The notes under the pieces: generated by a model
What the model was told of the DNA's origin: nothing
The model's database searches: none
Seen by the model: the letters and a program-made list of their open reading frames with translations, nothing else
Shown here: positions 1 through 8,769 of the stretch, one piece after another
How positions within the stretch are numbered: position 1 is the stretch's first letter
Layout of the letters: every line of letters begins with the position of its first letter
DNA from: Lujinxingia litoralis
Lineage (GTDB): Bacteria; Myxococcota_A; Bradymonadia; Bradymonadales; Bradymonadaceae
Assembly: GCF_003260125.1 (NCBI RefSeq)
Contig: NZ_QHKO01000001.1
Location: forward strand, 124,001-188,000
Reading direction: 5' to 3'
Length of the DNA stretch: 64,000 nt
Position numbers and translations under genes: made by a program

Positions 1-1
1 G

Positions 2-463
2 CCCGAGGATCTAAGCGCCGGCACCCAGCGCTCCGGGCTGCGCCGCGCGCAGGTCCAGGATCTGGAGGCGATCTTCTTGGCCAGCGCGCGCATGCACCGC
101 GAAGAAACCCTGGAAGATCCCCTGCAACGCGATCCCGAGGGTTTTCGCCGGCACGTACGCTACCGCATTGAAAACGCACGAACCTTTGCCTGGTTCGATG
201 AGCGACGCCTGCTCTTTAAGGCCGACCTCTCCACGCGCGGCTCCTACGGGGCTCAGATTTCGGGGGTCTACACCGACCCGCTCTTCCGCAATCAGGGCAT
301 CGCCACCCGCGCCATGCGCGACCTCTGCGCGCTGCTCTTCGCCGAGGGCGTTCCCCGCATCACACTCTACGTCAATCAATCCAACCTGCCGGCCTGCCGG
401 GTCTACCAGCGCGTGGGATTTGCCTATCGCGAGCCCTACCAGACGATTTTTATCGCCGATTGA
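2..463 (+). CDS. GNAT family N-acetyltransferase, C-terminal part (5' end outside window)
   Basis: The reading frame is open from the first bases, so the gene starts upstream and only the last 153 codons are visible. The C-terminal half has the GNAT acetyl-CoA-binding pattern: a beta-strand leading into VYTDPLFRNQGIATRAM (the Q/R-x-x-G-x-G/A pyrophosphate loop), then a strand and NLPACRVYQRVGFAYRE, the usual motif B helix and final strand. Members transfer an acetyl group from acetyl-CoA to an amine; the substrate cannot be told from sequence. An internal ATG at 77 is unlikely to be the start because the upstream frame continues with coding-like composition. It ends 65 bp before the next same-strand gene. 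Confidence 0.8.
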   Translation, partial: PEDLSAGTQRSGLRRAQVQDLEAIFLASARMHREETLEDPLQRDPEGFRRHVRYRIENARTFAWFDERRLLFKADLSTRGSYGAQISGVYTDPLFRNQGIATRAMRDLCALLFAEGVPRITLYVNQSNLPACRVYQRVGFAYREPYQTIFIAD

Positions 464-528
464 AGCACACGCTTAACATCGCTAGGGTGTGCGGCGACTT
501 CATCCGTGCCGAAAGGACGCCTGGCCCC

Positions 529-1047
529 ATGACCATCGACCCCCTGGACATCTCCACCGAACGTGAGCTCGCCACTGTGAGCCCCTGGCGTGAACATGGC
601 GCCCGCCTGCTGATGTTTGGTGTGGTGGGACTCAGCGGTGTGGGCGTAAATCTGGCCGTCTTCAAGCTCTTTTATCTGGGGCTGGTTCCGGGAGGACTGG
701 GCGAAGATGCGCGCTTTTTGCTGGCCAATCTGGCCGGCATCATCGTCAGCATTTTTACCAACTTCCTGCTCAACGACCGCTTCACCTGGGGCGACCGCCA
801 AAAAGGTTCCCGACGCGACTGGTGGCGGCGCCTGATTCGCTACTACCTGGCGGCCTCAGGAGCCGGCGCCGTACAAATGGTCACGGCCTGGGCCAGCCTC
901 CCGCTGTGGGTGATGCTCAATCTCAATCCCGGCGGCTACAAACTGGCCCCGACCCTGGGCGTGCTTACCGGAATCGCCTGCGGCATGGCATTGAACTTCG
1001 TCGCCAGCCACTTCTGGGCCTTCCGCGATGCCGAGACTCCGAACTGA
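529..1047 (+). CDS. GtrA-like family membrane protein
   Basis: A 172-residue protein with four predicted membrane spans and the GtrA/DPMS layout: a first span with FGVVGLSGVGVNLAVFKL, a second containing NLAGIIVSIFTNFLLNDRFTW, a charged cytoplasmic segment, and two further spans. The motif N-F-L-L-N-x-R-F-T-W is the family hallmark. Relatives flip or help transfer polyprenyl-linked sugars for cell-surface glycans. The ATG at 529 is chosen over 460 because AAGGA lies about 11 bases upstream and the family begins shortly before the first span. Its stop lies 1 bp before the ATG of the next gene. Confidence 0.85.
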   Translation: MTIDPLDISTERELATVSPWREHGARLLMFGVVGLSGVGVNLAVFKLFYLGLVPGGLGEDARFLLANLAGIIVSIFTNFLLNDRFTWGDRQKGSRRDWWRRLIRYYLAASGAGAVQMVTAWASLPLWVMLNLNPGGYKLAPTLGVLTGIACGMALNFVASHFWAFRDAETPN

Positions 1048-1048
1048 T

Positions 1049-1510
1049 ATGCGCCCTTCTACGCACCATCCAGGTTGGCGAGCGATGCTGATCAGCCTGG
1101 CGCTGATCGCGCTGGGCGCCTGCGCCAGCACCGAGCCCACCACACCGCGCGCGCGCCGGGACGCTTCCTCCGAGACCCTCATCGGACGACCGCCCCCCGC
1201 CGCCGGCGATCCCTTCCTGCAGGCAGCGCTCCCCCCGGATGCCGAGCCTGCCGAGGCCCGCGGCCATATCGAACGCACCTCACCACGCACACCGGCCTGC
1301 TTCTCCTGCGTTAAGCTATGCAAACCCGGCGATCTCACCCCAGAATGCAGCGATTCGCCCGAAGATCTGATCTGCGGCTGGGGAGCCCATCCCGACGATA
1401 TCGCGGCCCGCGAGCGTGCGCGCGCCCACTGCGAGGCCACCCTCGATCTGGCGCGTCGCGACAAGGGCTATCCCATCGAGGGACAGTGCCCCCCGGCAAC
1501 CTGCTGGTAA
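1049..1510 (+). CDS. Small Cys-rich lipoprotein, function unknown
   Basis: About 153 residues. A basic N-terminus is followed by a hydrophobic stretch ending in the lipobox LGAC (Cys25), so export and lipidation are predicted. The rest is Pro/Ala/Arg-rich until a C-terminal Cys cluster (CFSCVKLC, then five more Cys, ending PPATCW), suggesting a disulfide-stapled or metal-binding tip. The ATG at 1049 sits one base after the gtrA-like stop, so translational coupling is likely; an alternative ATG at 1085 (MLISLALI) would give a shorter but still functional signal peptide. I do not recognise the family. Confidence 0.6.
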   Translation: MRPSTHHPGWRAMLISLALIALGACASTEPTTPRARRDASSETLIGRPPPAAGDPFLQAALPPDAEPAEARGHIERTSPRTPACFSCVKLCKPGDLTPECSDSPEDLICGWGAHPDDIAARERARAHCEATLDLARRDKGYPIEGQCPPATCW

Positions 1511-1623
1511 GGTTCGCGGCCCTTCGCATCAAATCGTGTTGAATACCCCGCACCGTGCCGCGTCAGACCCGATAGCAGCCCCTTCGTTGGCCTCCTCGGA
1601 CCCTCTCGACAGCGAGCCCTGTC

Positions 1624-2388
1624 ATGAAACACTCCATCCTGCGAACTTCACTCTTTGTCTGCACGCTGGTCGCCGCCTGGTCACTGACACTGGGCGCCGC
1701 GATCTCCACGGCGGAAGCGCAGTCTCACGCGCGAAGCTCCGAGCGGCGCACAACCACCACGACAACCACCACCCGCTCCGAGCGGCGCGTGCGCAATGTC
1801 CGCCCGAACCGCGATGCCCGGCGCGGCCGCAATGACCGAAACAGGCATCGGAACCGAGATCGCGGGCGCAACGACCGCCATCACCACCGCAACGACCGCC
1901 ATCATCACGCCCGTGACCACCGACGTGGGCACGCCCATCACCCGGCGCGCCACTACCGCACCCGCTACGACGTCTACGACGGACGCCGACGCTCGCGTAT
2001 CCACCGCCGCTACCATCACTACCCGCGCCCGGTGCACACCGAGCACCATCACCACCACACCGAAACTCAGGTCGTCATCGTCGAGGTCGACCGCTACGCC
2101 AACTCCGATCTCAGCTGCCCGGTGCGTACCCGACTGGTGACCTCCCGCGATGAGCACTACTGCGCCACCTCCCGGGGCACGCGCCACGGACCCTACGTCC
2201 GCTATCACTCCAACGGTCAGGTTGCCGAAGAAGGTGAGTACGAAAACGGCACGCGCATCGGCCTGTGGACCCAGTGGCACGCCAACGGGGAACCCTCCAG
2301 TGAGGGCGAATACCACCGGGGCTCGCGCACCGGCGCCTGGGTTCGGTGGACGCGCAATGGCCTGGAAGCCAGCGTTGTGACCTACTGA
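1624..2388 (+). CDS. Secreted His/Arg-rich protein with C-terminal MORN-type repeats
   Basis: 254 residues. Residues 1-33 are a Sec signal peptide ending in a typical AxA-type site (STAEAQS). Residues about 40-150 are extreme low complexity, mostly Arg, His, Asp and Asn with short RN/DRHHH repeats. The C-terminal third has three MORN_2-like units (G-x-R-x-G-x-W/Y-x-x-x-H/R-x-N-G followed by EGEY), as in YwqK-type proteins. The His runs could bind divalent metals and the Arg content polyanions; both are inference. It is followed by a hairpin shared with the convergent nitronate monooxygenase gene. Confidence 0.75.
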   Translation: MKHSILRTSLFVCTLVAAWSLTLGAAISTAEAQSHARSSERRTTTTTTTTRSERRVRNVRPNRDARRGRNDRNRHRNRDRGRNDRHHHRNDRHHHARDHRRGHAHHPARHYRTRYDVYDGRRRSRIHRRYHHYPRPVHTEHHHHHTETQVVIVEVDRYANSDLSCPVRTRLVTSRDEHYCATSRGTRHGPYVRYHSNGQVAEEGEYENGTRIGLWTQWHANGEPSSEGEYHRGSRTGAWVRWTRNGLEASVVTY

Positions 2389-2422
2389 GACACCTCGGCA
2401 AACTCGTTCATCGGTAGCCAAT

Positions 2423-2459
2423 AAAAAAGCCCCGGGTGCTTGTGCACCCGGGGCTATTC
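2423..2459 (-). terminator. Rho-independent terminator between convergent genes
   Basis: A perfect 12-bp stem (AGCCCCGGGTGC at 2428-2439, complement at 2444-2455) with a 4-base loop. Read on the minus strand the hairpin is followed by a run of T residues, so it best fits the end of the nitronate monooxygenase transcript; the plus-strand side has only a weak T-rich tail and may stop the MORN gene as well. Confidence 0.85.
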
Positions 2460-2493
2460 TATTGGTTTTGCAGCTCAACCTACCTATCTGGGC

Positions 2494-3462
2494 TTACTTC
2501 AACTCGGCGGCCATCTGCGCGATCGTGTCGCGATACTCGCGCTCCAGTCGTTCGACCAGCTCCGCAACCGTGGGCACATCGGCGATGGCGCTGACGCCGT
2601 GGCCGGCGGACCACACCGTCTTCCAGGCCTTCGCCTCGTCGTTCACCGTGAGCTTCCGGCCAAAATCCACGGCCGACGGATTCTTCAGCTCGGCCACATC
2701 GTAGCCGTTGGCCGCCAGACTCTGCTGCATAAAACTCGCCGGCACGCCACTGACCGCCGGGGTGTGCACGATATCTTCGGCCCGCGCCTCGCAGATCATC
2801 TGCTTGTACTCAGGCTGCGCGTTGCTCTCTTTGGTCGCGATAAAACGCGTGCCCATATACGCCAGGTCAGCTCCCATCGCCCGGGCCGCCGCCACATCGC
2901 TGCCCGTCGACAGGGCACCGGCCAGCAGAATCGTGCCTTTAAAGAAGGACCGAATCTCAGCCATCAGCGCAAAGGGATTAATCGTCCCGGCGTGACCGCC
3001 GGCCCCACCGGCGACCAGAATCACACCGTCCACACCGGCCTCGGCGGCCTTCTCGGCGTGGCGACGGTTGGTGATATCGTGAAACACCACCCCACCGTAG
3101 CTGTGCACCGCGTCAACCACCTCTTCGACCGCTCCCAGCGAGGTGATCACCAGGGGCACCTTATGTTTGACACACACCTCCAGGTCGGCCTGCAGCCGGG
3201 GGTTGGAGCGATGCACGATAAGGTTCACGCCAAAGGGGCCGCAGGGGGCCTCGGGGTTGGCCTGGCGGAACGCCTCCAGCTCCCCTGTGATCTTGACGAC
3301 CCACTCCTCGAACCCCTCGGTCGTCCGTTGGTTCAGCGCGGGGAAGGTCCCGGTGAGGCCAGCCTTGCAGATTGCAATCGTCAACTCATCCCCGGAAACC
3401 AGGAACATCGGCGAGGCAACGATCGGAAGGCGAGTATTTTTAAAGATCTCGGGCAGGGCCAT
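2494..3462 (-). CDS. Nitronate monooxygenase family protein (NAD(P)H-dependent flavin oxidoreductase)
   Basis: 322 residues, the normal length for the 2-nitropropane dioxygenase / nitronate monooxygenase TIM barrel. Visible features are LPIVASPMFLVSG near the N-terminus, FGVNLIVH around residue 78, and the FMN phosphate/catalytic segment AGGAGGHAG at 151-159 with the conserved His157. Family members oxidise nitronates with FMN and O2; some paralogues are enoyl-ACP reductases (FabK), but the His-containing loop favours the monooxygenase. The start has AAAGGAG seven bases upstream. It stands alone between two hairpins. Confidence 0.87.
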   Translation of the reverse strand: MALPEIFKNTRLPIVASPMFLVSGDELTIAICKAGLTGTFPALNQRTTEGFEEWVVKITGELEAFRQANPEAPCGPFGVNLIVHRSNPRLQADLEVCVKHKVPLVITSLGAVEEVVDAVHSYGGVVFHDITNRRHAEKAAEAGVDGVILVAGGAGGHAGTINPFALMAEIRSFFKGTILLAGALSTGSDVAAARAMGADLAYMGTRFIATKESNAQPEYKQMICEARAEDIVHTPAVSGVPASFMQQSLAANGYDVAELKNPSAVDFGRKLTVNDEAKAWKTVWSAGHGVSAIADVPTVAELVERLEREYRDTIAQMAAELK

Positions 3463-3503
3463 GAGCGACTCCTTTAGGGGCTCAAAAGAGATGGGTCAAA
3501 CGC

Positions 3504-3534
3504 AATGAGGGCGGCTCATCAGGCCGCCCTCATT
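3504..3534. terminator. Stem-loop downstream of the PDH operon
   Basis: Perfect 12-bp inverted repeat (AATGAGGGCGGC at 3504-3515 and its complement at 3523-3534) with a 7-base loop, located 18 bp after the E2 stop on the minus strand. There is no long T-tract on either side, so termination may be weak or the hairpin may protect the 3' end. A second hairpin with the same GAGGGCG core lies at 17411. Confidence 0.6.
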
Positions 3535-3552
3535 AGAACTTCATTTTGATGC

Positions 3553-4836
3553 TCAGACCAGAAGAAGCATCGGTTGCTCTAGATTACGGCGCAGCTCGTT
3601 GAGGAATTCCGCTCCCAGCGCCCCGTCGATCACGCGGTGGTCGCAGGAGAGCGTGACCTTCATACGGGTCCCGACCTGCAGCTCGCCATCGACGACCACC
3701 GGCACCTGCTGAACCGCGCCACAGGCCAGAATCGCGGCGTCCGGCGGGTTGATGACCGCCAGGAAGTTGTCGATATCGTACATCCCCAGGTTGCTGATCG
3801 AGAAGGTATGTGCGCTGTACTCCTCGGGCTTGAGCTTTTTGTCACGAGCGCGACCGGCCAGCTCCCGAACCTCGCGGGCAATGGTACCCAGGGACTTCTG
3901 ATCGGCGTTACGCACGGTGGGCGTGATCAGACCATCTTCGATGGCCACGGCCACCCCGACGTTGACCTCATCAAACGCGTAGAGCGCTTCGCCGGCAAAC
4001 CCGGTGTTGACCTTGGGGAACTTCGCCAGCGCGGCGGCGGCCGCTTTGACGATAAGGTCGTTGACCGACACCTTGTAGCCCGCCTCGGCCGCTTTGAGCT
4101 GCGCGTTAATATCCTTGCGCACCACCATCGCCGCAGCCATGTCGATGTCCATCGTCAGGTAGAAGTGCGGCGTGCTCTGCCACACATCCACCAGACGCCG
4201 GGCAATCGTCTTGCGCATCTGGCTCATCGGCTGCTGCTCGCCGGGGACCTCGCTGAGGCCGGCGGCCGCGCGAAGTTCGCCGCTCGGCGCCGCACTGACT
4301 GGAGCGGCCTGGCGGGTGGGCGCGGCCTGAGCCGACTCAATATCACGCTTGATGATGCGCCCGCCGGGGCCGCTGCCGTTAATGCTGCCAAGGTCCACGC
4401 CCTTGTCTTCGGCCATCTTGCGGGCCAGGGGGCTGGCCTTGATGCGGCGTCCGTCCCCACTTTCAACGGGCGTCTCTTTTGTACCTGTGTCAGCTTCCAT
4501 CGCCGGCGCAGCGGGTTCGGGCTTGGCTTCCGCCTTGGGCGCGGCCTTCGCGCCACCGCCACCGCCCAGCTCCGAAAGCAGGCCGGAGATGTCTTCTCCT
4601 TCTTCGCCGATGATGGCCATCGGGTCGCCCACGCGCACCGTCTGCCCCGGCTCCACCAGGAGCTTGAGCACGGTCCCCGAGAAAAAGGACTCCATCTCCA
4701 TGGTCGCCTTATCGGTCTCGACCTCGGCCAGGACGTCGCCCTCGTTGATTGCGTCCCCCTCAGCCTTGTTCCACTCGGCGAGCGTGCCCTCTTCCATGGT
4801 GGGGCTGAGCGCCAACATCTCCATCACTTCTGCCAT
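3553..4836 (-). CDS. pdhC: Pyruvate dehydrogenase E2, dihydrolipoamide acetyltransferase
   Basis: 427 residues with three E2 modules in order: one lipoyl domain (1-80, lipoyl Lys43 in ETDKATME), an Ala/Pro/Glu-rich linker, the E3-binding domain (about 131-167, ASPLARKMAEDKGVDL), and the catalytic domain from about 203 ending with the DHRVIDG active-site motif near residue 400. It transfers acetyl groups from lipoyl-lysine to CoA. The ATG at 4836 is used because it starts directly with the lipoyl domain (MAEVMEMLALSPTME) and has GAGG upstream; a longer frame runs into E1beta without homology. Third gene of the E1alpha-E1beta-E2 operon; no lpd (E3) gene is in the window. Confidence 0.95.
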   Translation of the reverse strand: MAEVMEMLALSPTMEEGTLAEWNKAEGDAINEGDVLAEVETDKATMEMESFFSGTVLKLLVEPGQTVRVGDPMAIIGEEGEDISGLLSELGGGGGAKAAPKAEAKPEPAAPAMEADTGTKETPVESGDGRRIKASPLARKMAEDKGVDLGSINGSGPGGRIIKRDIESAQAAPTRQAAPVSAAPSGELRAAAGLSEVPGEQQPMSQMRKTIARRLVDVWQSTPHFYLTMDIDMAAAMVVRKDINAQLKAAEAGYKVSVNDLIVKAAAAALAKFPKVNTGFAGEALYAFDEVNVGVAVAIEDGLITPTVRNADQKSLGTIAREVRELAGRARDKKLKPEEYSAHTFSISNLGMYDIDNFLAVINPPDAAILACGAVQQVPVVVDGELQVGTRMKVTLSCDHRVIDGALGAEFLNELRRNLEQPMLLLV

Positions 4837-4924
4837 CGGTGCCTCGATATGCTTGAGCTGAACAATAGTCGTGTGCGGAGCCCGGGGACCACCGGCGCGA
4901 TGGCGCTCGATGGTCCCCGACGCG

Positions 4925-5902
4925 TCAACGGTAGCAGGCCTTCTTGACGGCCTCGGCGATCTTCTCGGCCGAGGGCAAGGAGAGGGGCTCCAGGTTGTAG
5001 GCGTAGGGCATGGGAATGTCGCGCTGGTGCACCCGGCCCACCGGCGCATCAAGCCAGTCAAAGAGCTCTCGACCGATCCACTCAGCCACCGACGCTCCTA
5101 CCGACGCCATCGGCCAGGCTTCTTCAACGACGATCACGCGGTTGGTCTTTTTGACCGACTCCGCGATGATCTCTTTGTCAAAGGGGCGCACCGTGCGCAG
5201 GTCGACCACCTCCACGTCGATGCCTTCCGCGGCAGCCAGCTCGGCGGCCTGCAGGCACCAGTGCACCGCACGGCTCCAGGTCACAATGGTGCAATCCGCA
5301 CCCGAGCGCTTGATATCACCCTTGCCCATCGGGATGAGGTACTCCTCTTCGGGCACCTCACCGTTCATGCCGTAGAGCACTTCGGATTCGATGAAGATCA
5401 CCGGATCCGGATCGCGAATCGCCGTCTTGAGCATGCCCTTCGCGTCATGAGGCGTCGCCGGCATCATCACCTTCAGCCCGGGGATATGCGCGTACTGCTG
5501 CTCCAGCGACTGCGAGTGCTGACTGGCCAGCGAGCCCCCGGCCCCACCGGCACCACGCAACACCAGCGGGCAGCTGAGCTGGCCGTCGGACATGTAGCGC
5601 AGCTTCGCGGCGTGGTTGACGATCTGATCGAGTGCCAGAATCGCGAAGTTGAAGGTCATCATCTCAATGATCGGCTTGAGCCCGCCCATCGCCGCGCCCA
5701 CGCCGATGCCGGCAAACCCCAGCTCAACAATCGGGGTATCGACCACGCGCTTGGGCCCGAACTTATCGAGCAGACCTTTGCTGACCTTGTAGGCGCCGTT
5801 GTAGTTGGCGACCTCTTCACCCATCAAGAAGACCGACTCGTCACGCTCCATTTCTTCGGCGAGCGCTTCGTTGAGGGCGTCTCTATATGCAATCTCACGC
5901 AT
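4925..5902 (-). CDS. pdhB: Pyruvate dehydrogenase E1 component, beta subunit
   Basis: 325 residues from the ATG at 5902 (AAGGA seven bases upstream; an in-frame ATG at 5938 would overlap the E1alpha gene). The protein opens with REIAYRDALNEALAEEMERD and contains the transketolase-like pyrimidine-binding domain (VFLMGEEVANYNGAYKV, VDTPIVELGFAGIGVGAA) and the C-terminal transketolase domain (VVDLRTVRPFDKEII). Together with the alpha subunit it binds thiamine diphosphate and decarboxylates pyruvate, acetylating the E2 lipoyl group. The start lies 10 bases after the E1alpha stop. A branched-chain 2-oxoacid specificity cannot be formally excluded but the alpha-subunit sequence favours pyruvate. 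Confidence 0.95.
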   Translation of the reverse strand: MREIAYRDALNEALAEEMERDESVFLMGEEVANYNGAYKVSKGLLDKFGPKRVVDTPIVELGFAGIGVGAAMGGLKPIIEMMTFNFAILALDQIVNHAAKLRYMSDGQLSCPLVLRGAGGAGGSLASQHSQSLEQQYAHIPGLKVMMPATPHDAKGMLKTAIRDPDPVIFIESEVLYGMNGEVPEEEYLIPMGKGDIKRSGADCTIVTWSRAVHWCLQAAELAAAEGIDVEVVDLRTVRPFDKEIIAESVKKTNRVIVVEEAWPMASVGASVAEWIGRELFDWLDAPVGRVHQRDIPMPYAYNLEPLSLPSAEKIAEAVKKACYR

Positions 5903-5912
5903 CACGTCGTCC

Positions 5913-6989
5913 TTATTCAATGTCCCAGGGCCACTCAACGTACACGTCTTCGGTCAGCACGGCCGGGTCCGGGAAGTCGGACTCCTCAGCAAAGGTCATC
6001 GCGTCTTTGCTCTGCTGCGTGACCTCGTCGTCGATCGCGCTGATCTGCTCTTCGGTCAGAATGCCCTCGCTCACCATCCAGCCGCTCATGCGGGTGATGG
6101 GGTCGCGAAGGTCCTGCTCCTCCTCCACCTCTTCCTTGGTGCGGTAAGGCGCCGGATCGGTCATGGAGTGCCCGCGGTAGCGGTAGGTGAGCACGTCGAG
6201 CCAGGTCGGGCGCCCCTCTTCAATGGCGCGCTTGCGGGCCCGGCGAATCGCATCATAGACCGCGAAGATATCCTGGCCGTCGACGGTCTCACCGACGATG
6301 TTGTACGGCGCGGACTTCTGAGCCAGTTCGGTCACCGCGGCCACGCGCTCAATGGAGGTGCCCATGGCGTAGCGGTTGTTCTCCACCACGGTGATCAGGG
6401 GCAGGTCCCACAGCGACGCCATATTCAGCGTCTCGTGCACAATGCCCTGATGGACCGCGCCATCGCCCAGGAAGGTGATGCAGGCCGCTTTTTCGCCGCG
6501 ATACTTCAGCGCGAAGGCCACCCCTCCGGCGAGCGAAATTTGCCCGCCGACGATGCCCCAGCCACCCAGAAAGCCCTTGCTGGCGTCGAAGAGGTGCATG
6601 GAGCCGCCCTTGCCACCGGTGGTTCCGGTGGCCTTGCCGTAGAGCTCGGCCATCACCGCATTCGGGTCCAACCCGCGGGCCAGGGCATGGCCGTGCTCGC
6701 GGTAATGGCTCACGATCTTGTCGGCGTCCGAGAGCGCACTCATGCAGCCCACCCCGACGGCCTCCTGACCGATGTACAGGTGACAGAATCCCTTGATCTT
6801 GCGCCGTTGATAGGCCCGTCCGGCGTACTCCTCGAAGCGGCGCATCAGCAACATCTCGCGCAGCATCGCCACCAGACGTTCATCGCCGAGCTCCTCGCGC
6901 ACACTTGCGGCCAGCTCCAGGTTGAGCGCCTCGGGCTGAGGCCCGGAGGCCTGCCCGATCTCTTCGTCCTTCGCTTTGGTCTTTGCCAT
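5913..6989 (-). CDS. pdhA: Pyruvate dehydrogenase E1 component, alpha subunit
   Basis: 358 residues from the ATG at 6989, which has GGAAG just upstream. It has LMRRFEEYAGRAYQRRKIKGF and LYIGQEAVGVG (51-81), HYREHGHALARG, GGKGGSMH (126-132), the thiamine-diphosphate motif GDGAVHQG...ENN (175-204) and the phosphorylatable-loop region YRYRGHSMTDPAPYR typical of the PdhA family. It decarboxylates pyruvate with E1beta. First gene of the operon; the 260-bp divergent region upstream presumably holds the promoter. The acidic/Gln N-terminal extension (about 20 residues) before the conserved domain may dock E2. Confidence 0.95.
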   Translation of the reverse strand: MAKTKAKDEEIGQASGPQPEALNLELAASVREELGDERLVAMLREMLLMRRFEEYAGRAYQRRKIKGFCHLYIGQEAVGVGCMSALSDADKIVSHYREHGHALARGLDPNAVMAELYGKATGTTGGKGGSMHLFDASKGFLGGWGIVGGQISLAGGVAFALKYRGEKAACITFLGDGAVHQGIVHETLNMASLWDLPLITVVENNRYAMGTSIERVAAVTELAQKSAPYNIVGETVDGQDIFAVYDAIRRARKRAIEEGRPTWLDVLTYRYRGHSMTDPAPYRTKEEVEEEQDLRDPITRMSGWMVSEGILTEEQISAIDDEVTQQSKDAMTFAEESDFPDPAVLTEDVYVEWPWDIE

Positions 6990-7131
6990 GATTCTTCCAG
7001 GTAAAAGTCGACCCGATGCAGCGCCCGCAACACGGGCGCCAACGTCATAAAGTTCAATGGCAGTGCTTGCCGGCGCGTGCATGAAAGACCGACGCGCCGA
7101 AATTGTGGCTGGGGGGCGTTTGCCCGCCTGA

Positions 7132-7161
7132 ATCATTAGTTCGCGTCAGACGTTGCGTCAA
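7132..7161 (-). promoter_or_regulatory. Possible sigma70-type promoter for the PDH operon
   Basis: On the minus strand, TTGACG (7156-7161) is followed after 18 bases by AATGAT (7132-7137). The -35 box matches consensus at five positions but the -10 at only four, so this is a candidate only. It would give a 5' leader of about 135 bases before pdhA. Confidence 0.3.
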
Positions 7162-7249
7162 GAAGGGGCCGGAGGCTGATCGCCTCGTTGGGGAGCGCTG
7201 TGCTAGCGTCGTATTTGCACCCTGTTCGCTCTCACCTGGAGCTACGCCT

Positions 7250-7879
7250 ATGTCTCGTAATCGCCGTCGACGCCGACGCGACCTCGCCACCACGCCCGCC
7301 GCCTCTGCGCCCCACGAAACCCCCGCGTCGAGGCCCCAAGACGACGCGGCGTCGGTGACCGAACATCTCTACGAAAACGATGTGGAGCGGGCCTGGGATG
7401 AGGCGCCAGTCTTTCAAGGCATCGATCCGGCCCTGATGAGCGCTCGTCAGCACCCGGCGGGCGCCGCGGAAGATGAGAGCATCGAAGCCGCAGCGCTCCA
7501 CCCGGGGTTGATCCCCTTTGCCGCGTTGATGGCGGGTCCGATCGTGGCTGGCACATTGACGGTGTTCTGTGATGGCCGCGCGCCGAAGGCGCGCGGCCTG
7601 ATCACTACGCTCTGCCTGAGCGCAGCCGGGTGGTTCGCCATGCAGGGCCTGGTCAGCTTTGGCCCGCAGCGCTTCGGGCCCACCGTACTCACCCTCGCCA
7701 GCCTGGGGCTCTTGCTGGCGGTGGGAGTTTCGCTGCTGCTGGTGTACCTGGGCCCCATGGCCGGGCGGCGCGCCAGCGACGAGCGCACCCTGCGCCAGTC
7801 GCTGCTGGTGTTCCTCGGGCTGAGCGCGCTCTACTGGCTGGGACGCAGCGCCAGCTGGCTGGCCTGGTTGGGGCGTTAG
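7250..7879 (+). CDS. Small integral membrane protein, function unknown
   Basis: 209 residues from the ATG at 7250 (CTGGAG eight bases upstream). A strongly basic start (SRNRRRRRRD) and a 70-residue hydrophilic acidic region precede three to four membrane spans: about 88-105, 120-135, 145-168 and 185-205. No conserved motif recognised. Its TAG stop overlaps the stop of the convergent stress-protein gene, leaving no intergenic space. Divergent from the PDH operon. Confidence 0.65.
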   Translation: MSRNRRRRRRDLATTPAASAPHETPASRPQDDAASVTEHLYENDVERAWDEAPVFQGIDPALMSARQHPAGAAEDESIEAAALHPGLIPFAALMAGPIVAGTLTVFCDGRAPKARGLITTLCLSAAGWFAMQGLVSFGPQRFGPTVLTLASLGLLLAVGVSLLLVYLGPMAGRRASDERTLRQSLLVFLGLSALYWLGRSASWLAWLGR

Positions 7880-8769
7880 TCTTCGTGGCCGATCGGCACC
7901 ACAAAGACCGGGCATCCGGCGCGACGCATGGTGCGCTCAGCGCTGTTGCCCAGAAAGAAGCGCGACCAGCCGCGACGCCCGCGCGTTCCCATCGCGATCA
8001 GATCGGCATTGATCGTTGCGGCGTGACTCACTACCGCCCGATCGGGCGCCTCTACCATCACGTGGACCTCGTCGACCACATCCTGGGCGCCCTCGTCGCT
8101 GACCAGCTGACGCAGCTGCGCGTGACGCTCCGCACGCAGCTCGGACAGGCGCGACGCCGGCTCATTCAACGACATCGCCAGGCCCGTGACCTCGGGCACG
8201 ATCAACGCGTGCACCACGTGGATTCTCCCGTCCTGCTCGCGCGCCAGGGTGGCGGCGCGGCGCAACACCGGACCGCTGACCGGTGAAAGGTCCAGCCCCA
8301 CCACGATCGTCTTAAACGTTCCCGACGCGGTCTCCGGCGGTGCGAGCACCACCGGAACCTCGCTCTGGCGGACCAGGCTGTTGGCCACGCTGCCCAAAAA
8401 GATCTCGCGCAGCCGGCTCGCCCCGCGCGTGCCGACCACGACCATGGAGGTGGCCTCTTTGGACGCCAGGTCCAAAATCGCCTCGGCCGGCGAGCCCATG
8501 CACACTTCAAAGCGCACCAGCCCGGGGCGCCGTGAGGCATCGACGCTCTCGTCAAAGAAGCTCTCCAGGCGTTGCTGCGCCTCTTCGCGCACCGACGCCT
8601 CGATCTCATCGGGAGCCTCTACCAACACCCGCCAGCCCTGATCGCCGGCGGCCAGATCGACAGCATGGGTCACCAGCAAGCTGCGGCCGGTACCGCGTGC
8701 CAGGTCAGCAGCCAGGCGCAGTGCGCCCTGGGAGTTCTCGGAGAAGTCAGTGGCACAGAGCACGGTCAT
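7876..8769 (-). CDS. Tandem universal stress protein (two UspA domains)
   Basis: 297 residues with two UspA folds. Domain 1 begins TVLCATDFSENSQGALRLA and carries the full ATP-binding pattern G-x2-G-x9-G-S (GTRGASRLREIFLGS). Domain 2 begins IVVGLDLSPVSGPVLRRAA and has GTRGRRGWSRFFLGN, in which the last G-S/T is G-N. Tandem Usps bind ATP or AMP and respond to stress; targets are unknown. The ATG at 8769 is preferred over 8784 because GGAGAG is correctly spaced. A second, divergent tandem Usp lies at 17471. Confidence 0.9.
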   Translation of the reverse strand: MTVLCATDFSENSQGALRLAADLARGTGRSLLVTHAVDLAAGDQGWRVLVEAPDEIEASVREEAQQRLESFFDESVDASRRPGLVRFEVCMGSPAEAILDLASKEATSMVVVGTRGASRLREIFLGSVANSLVRQSEVPVVLAPPETASGTFKTIVVGLDLSPVSGPVLRRAATLAREQDGRIHVVHALIVPEVTGLAMSLNEPASRLSELRAERHAQLRQLVSDEGAQDVVDEVHVMVEAPDRAVVSHAATINADLIAMGTRGRRGWSRFFLGNSAERTMRRAGCPVFVVPIGHED

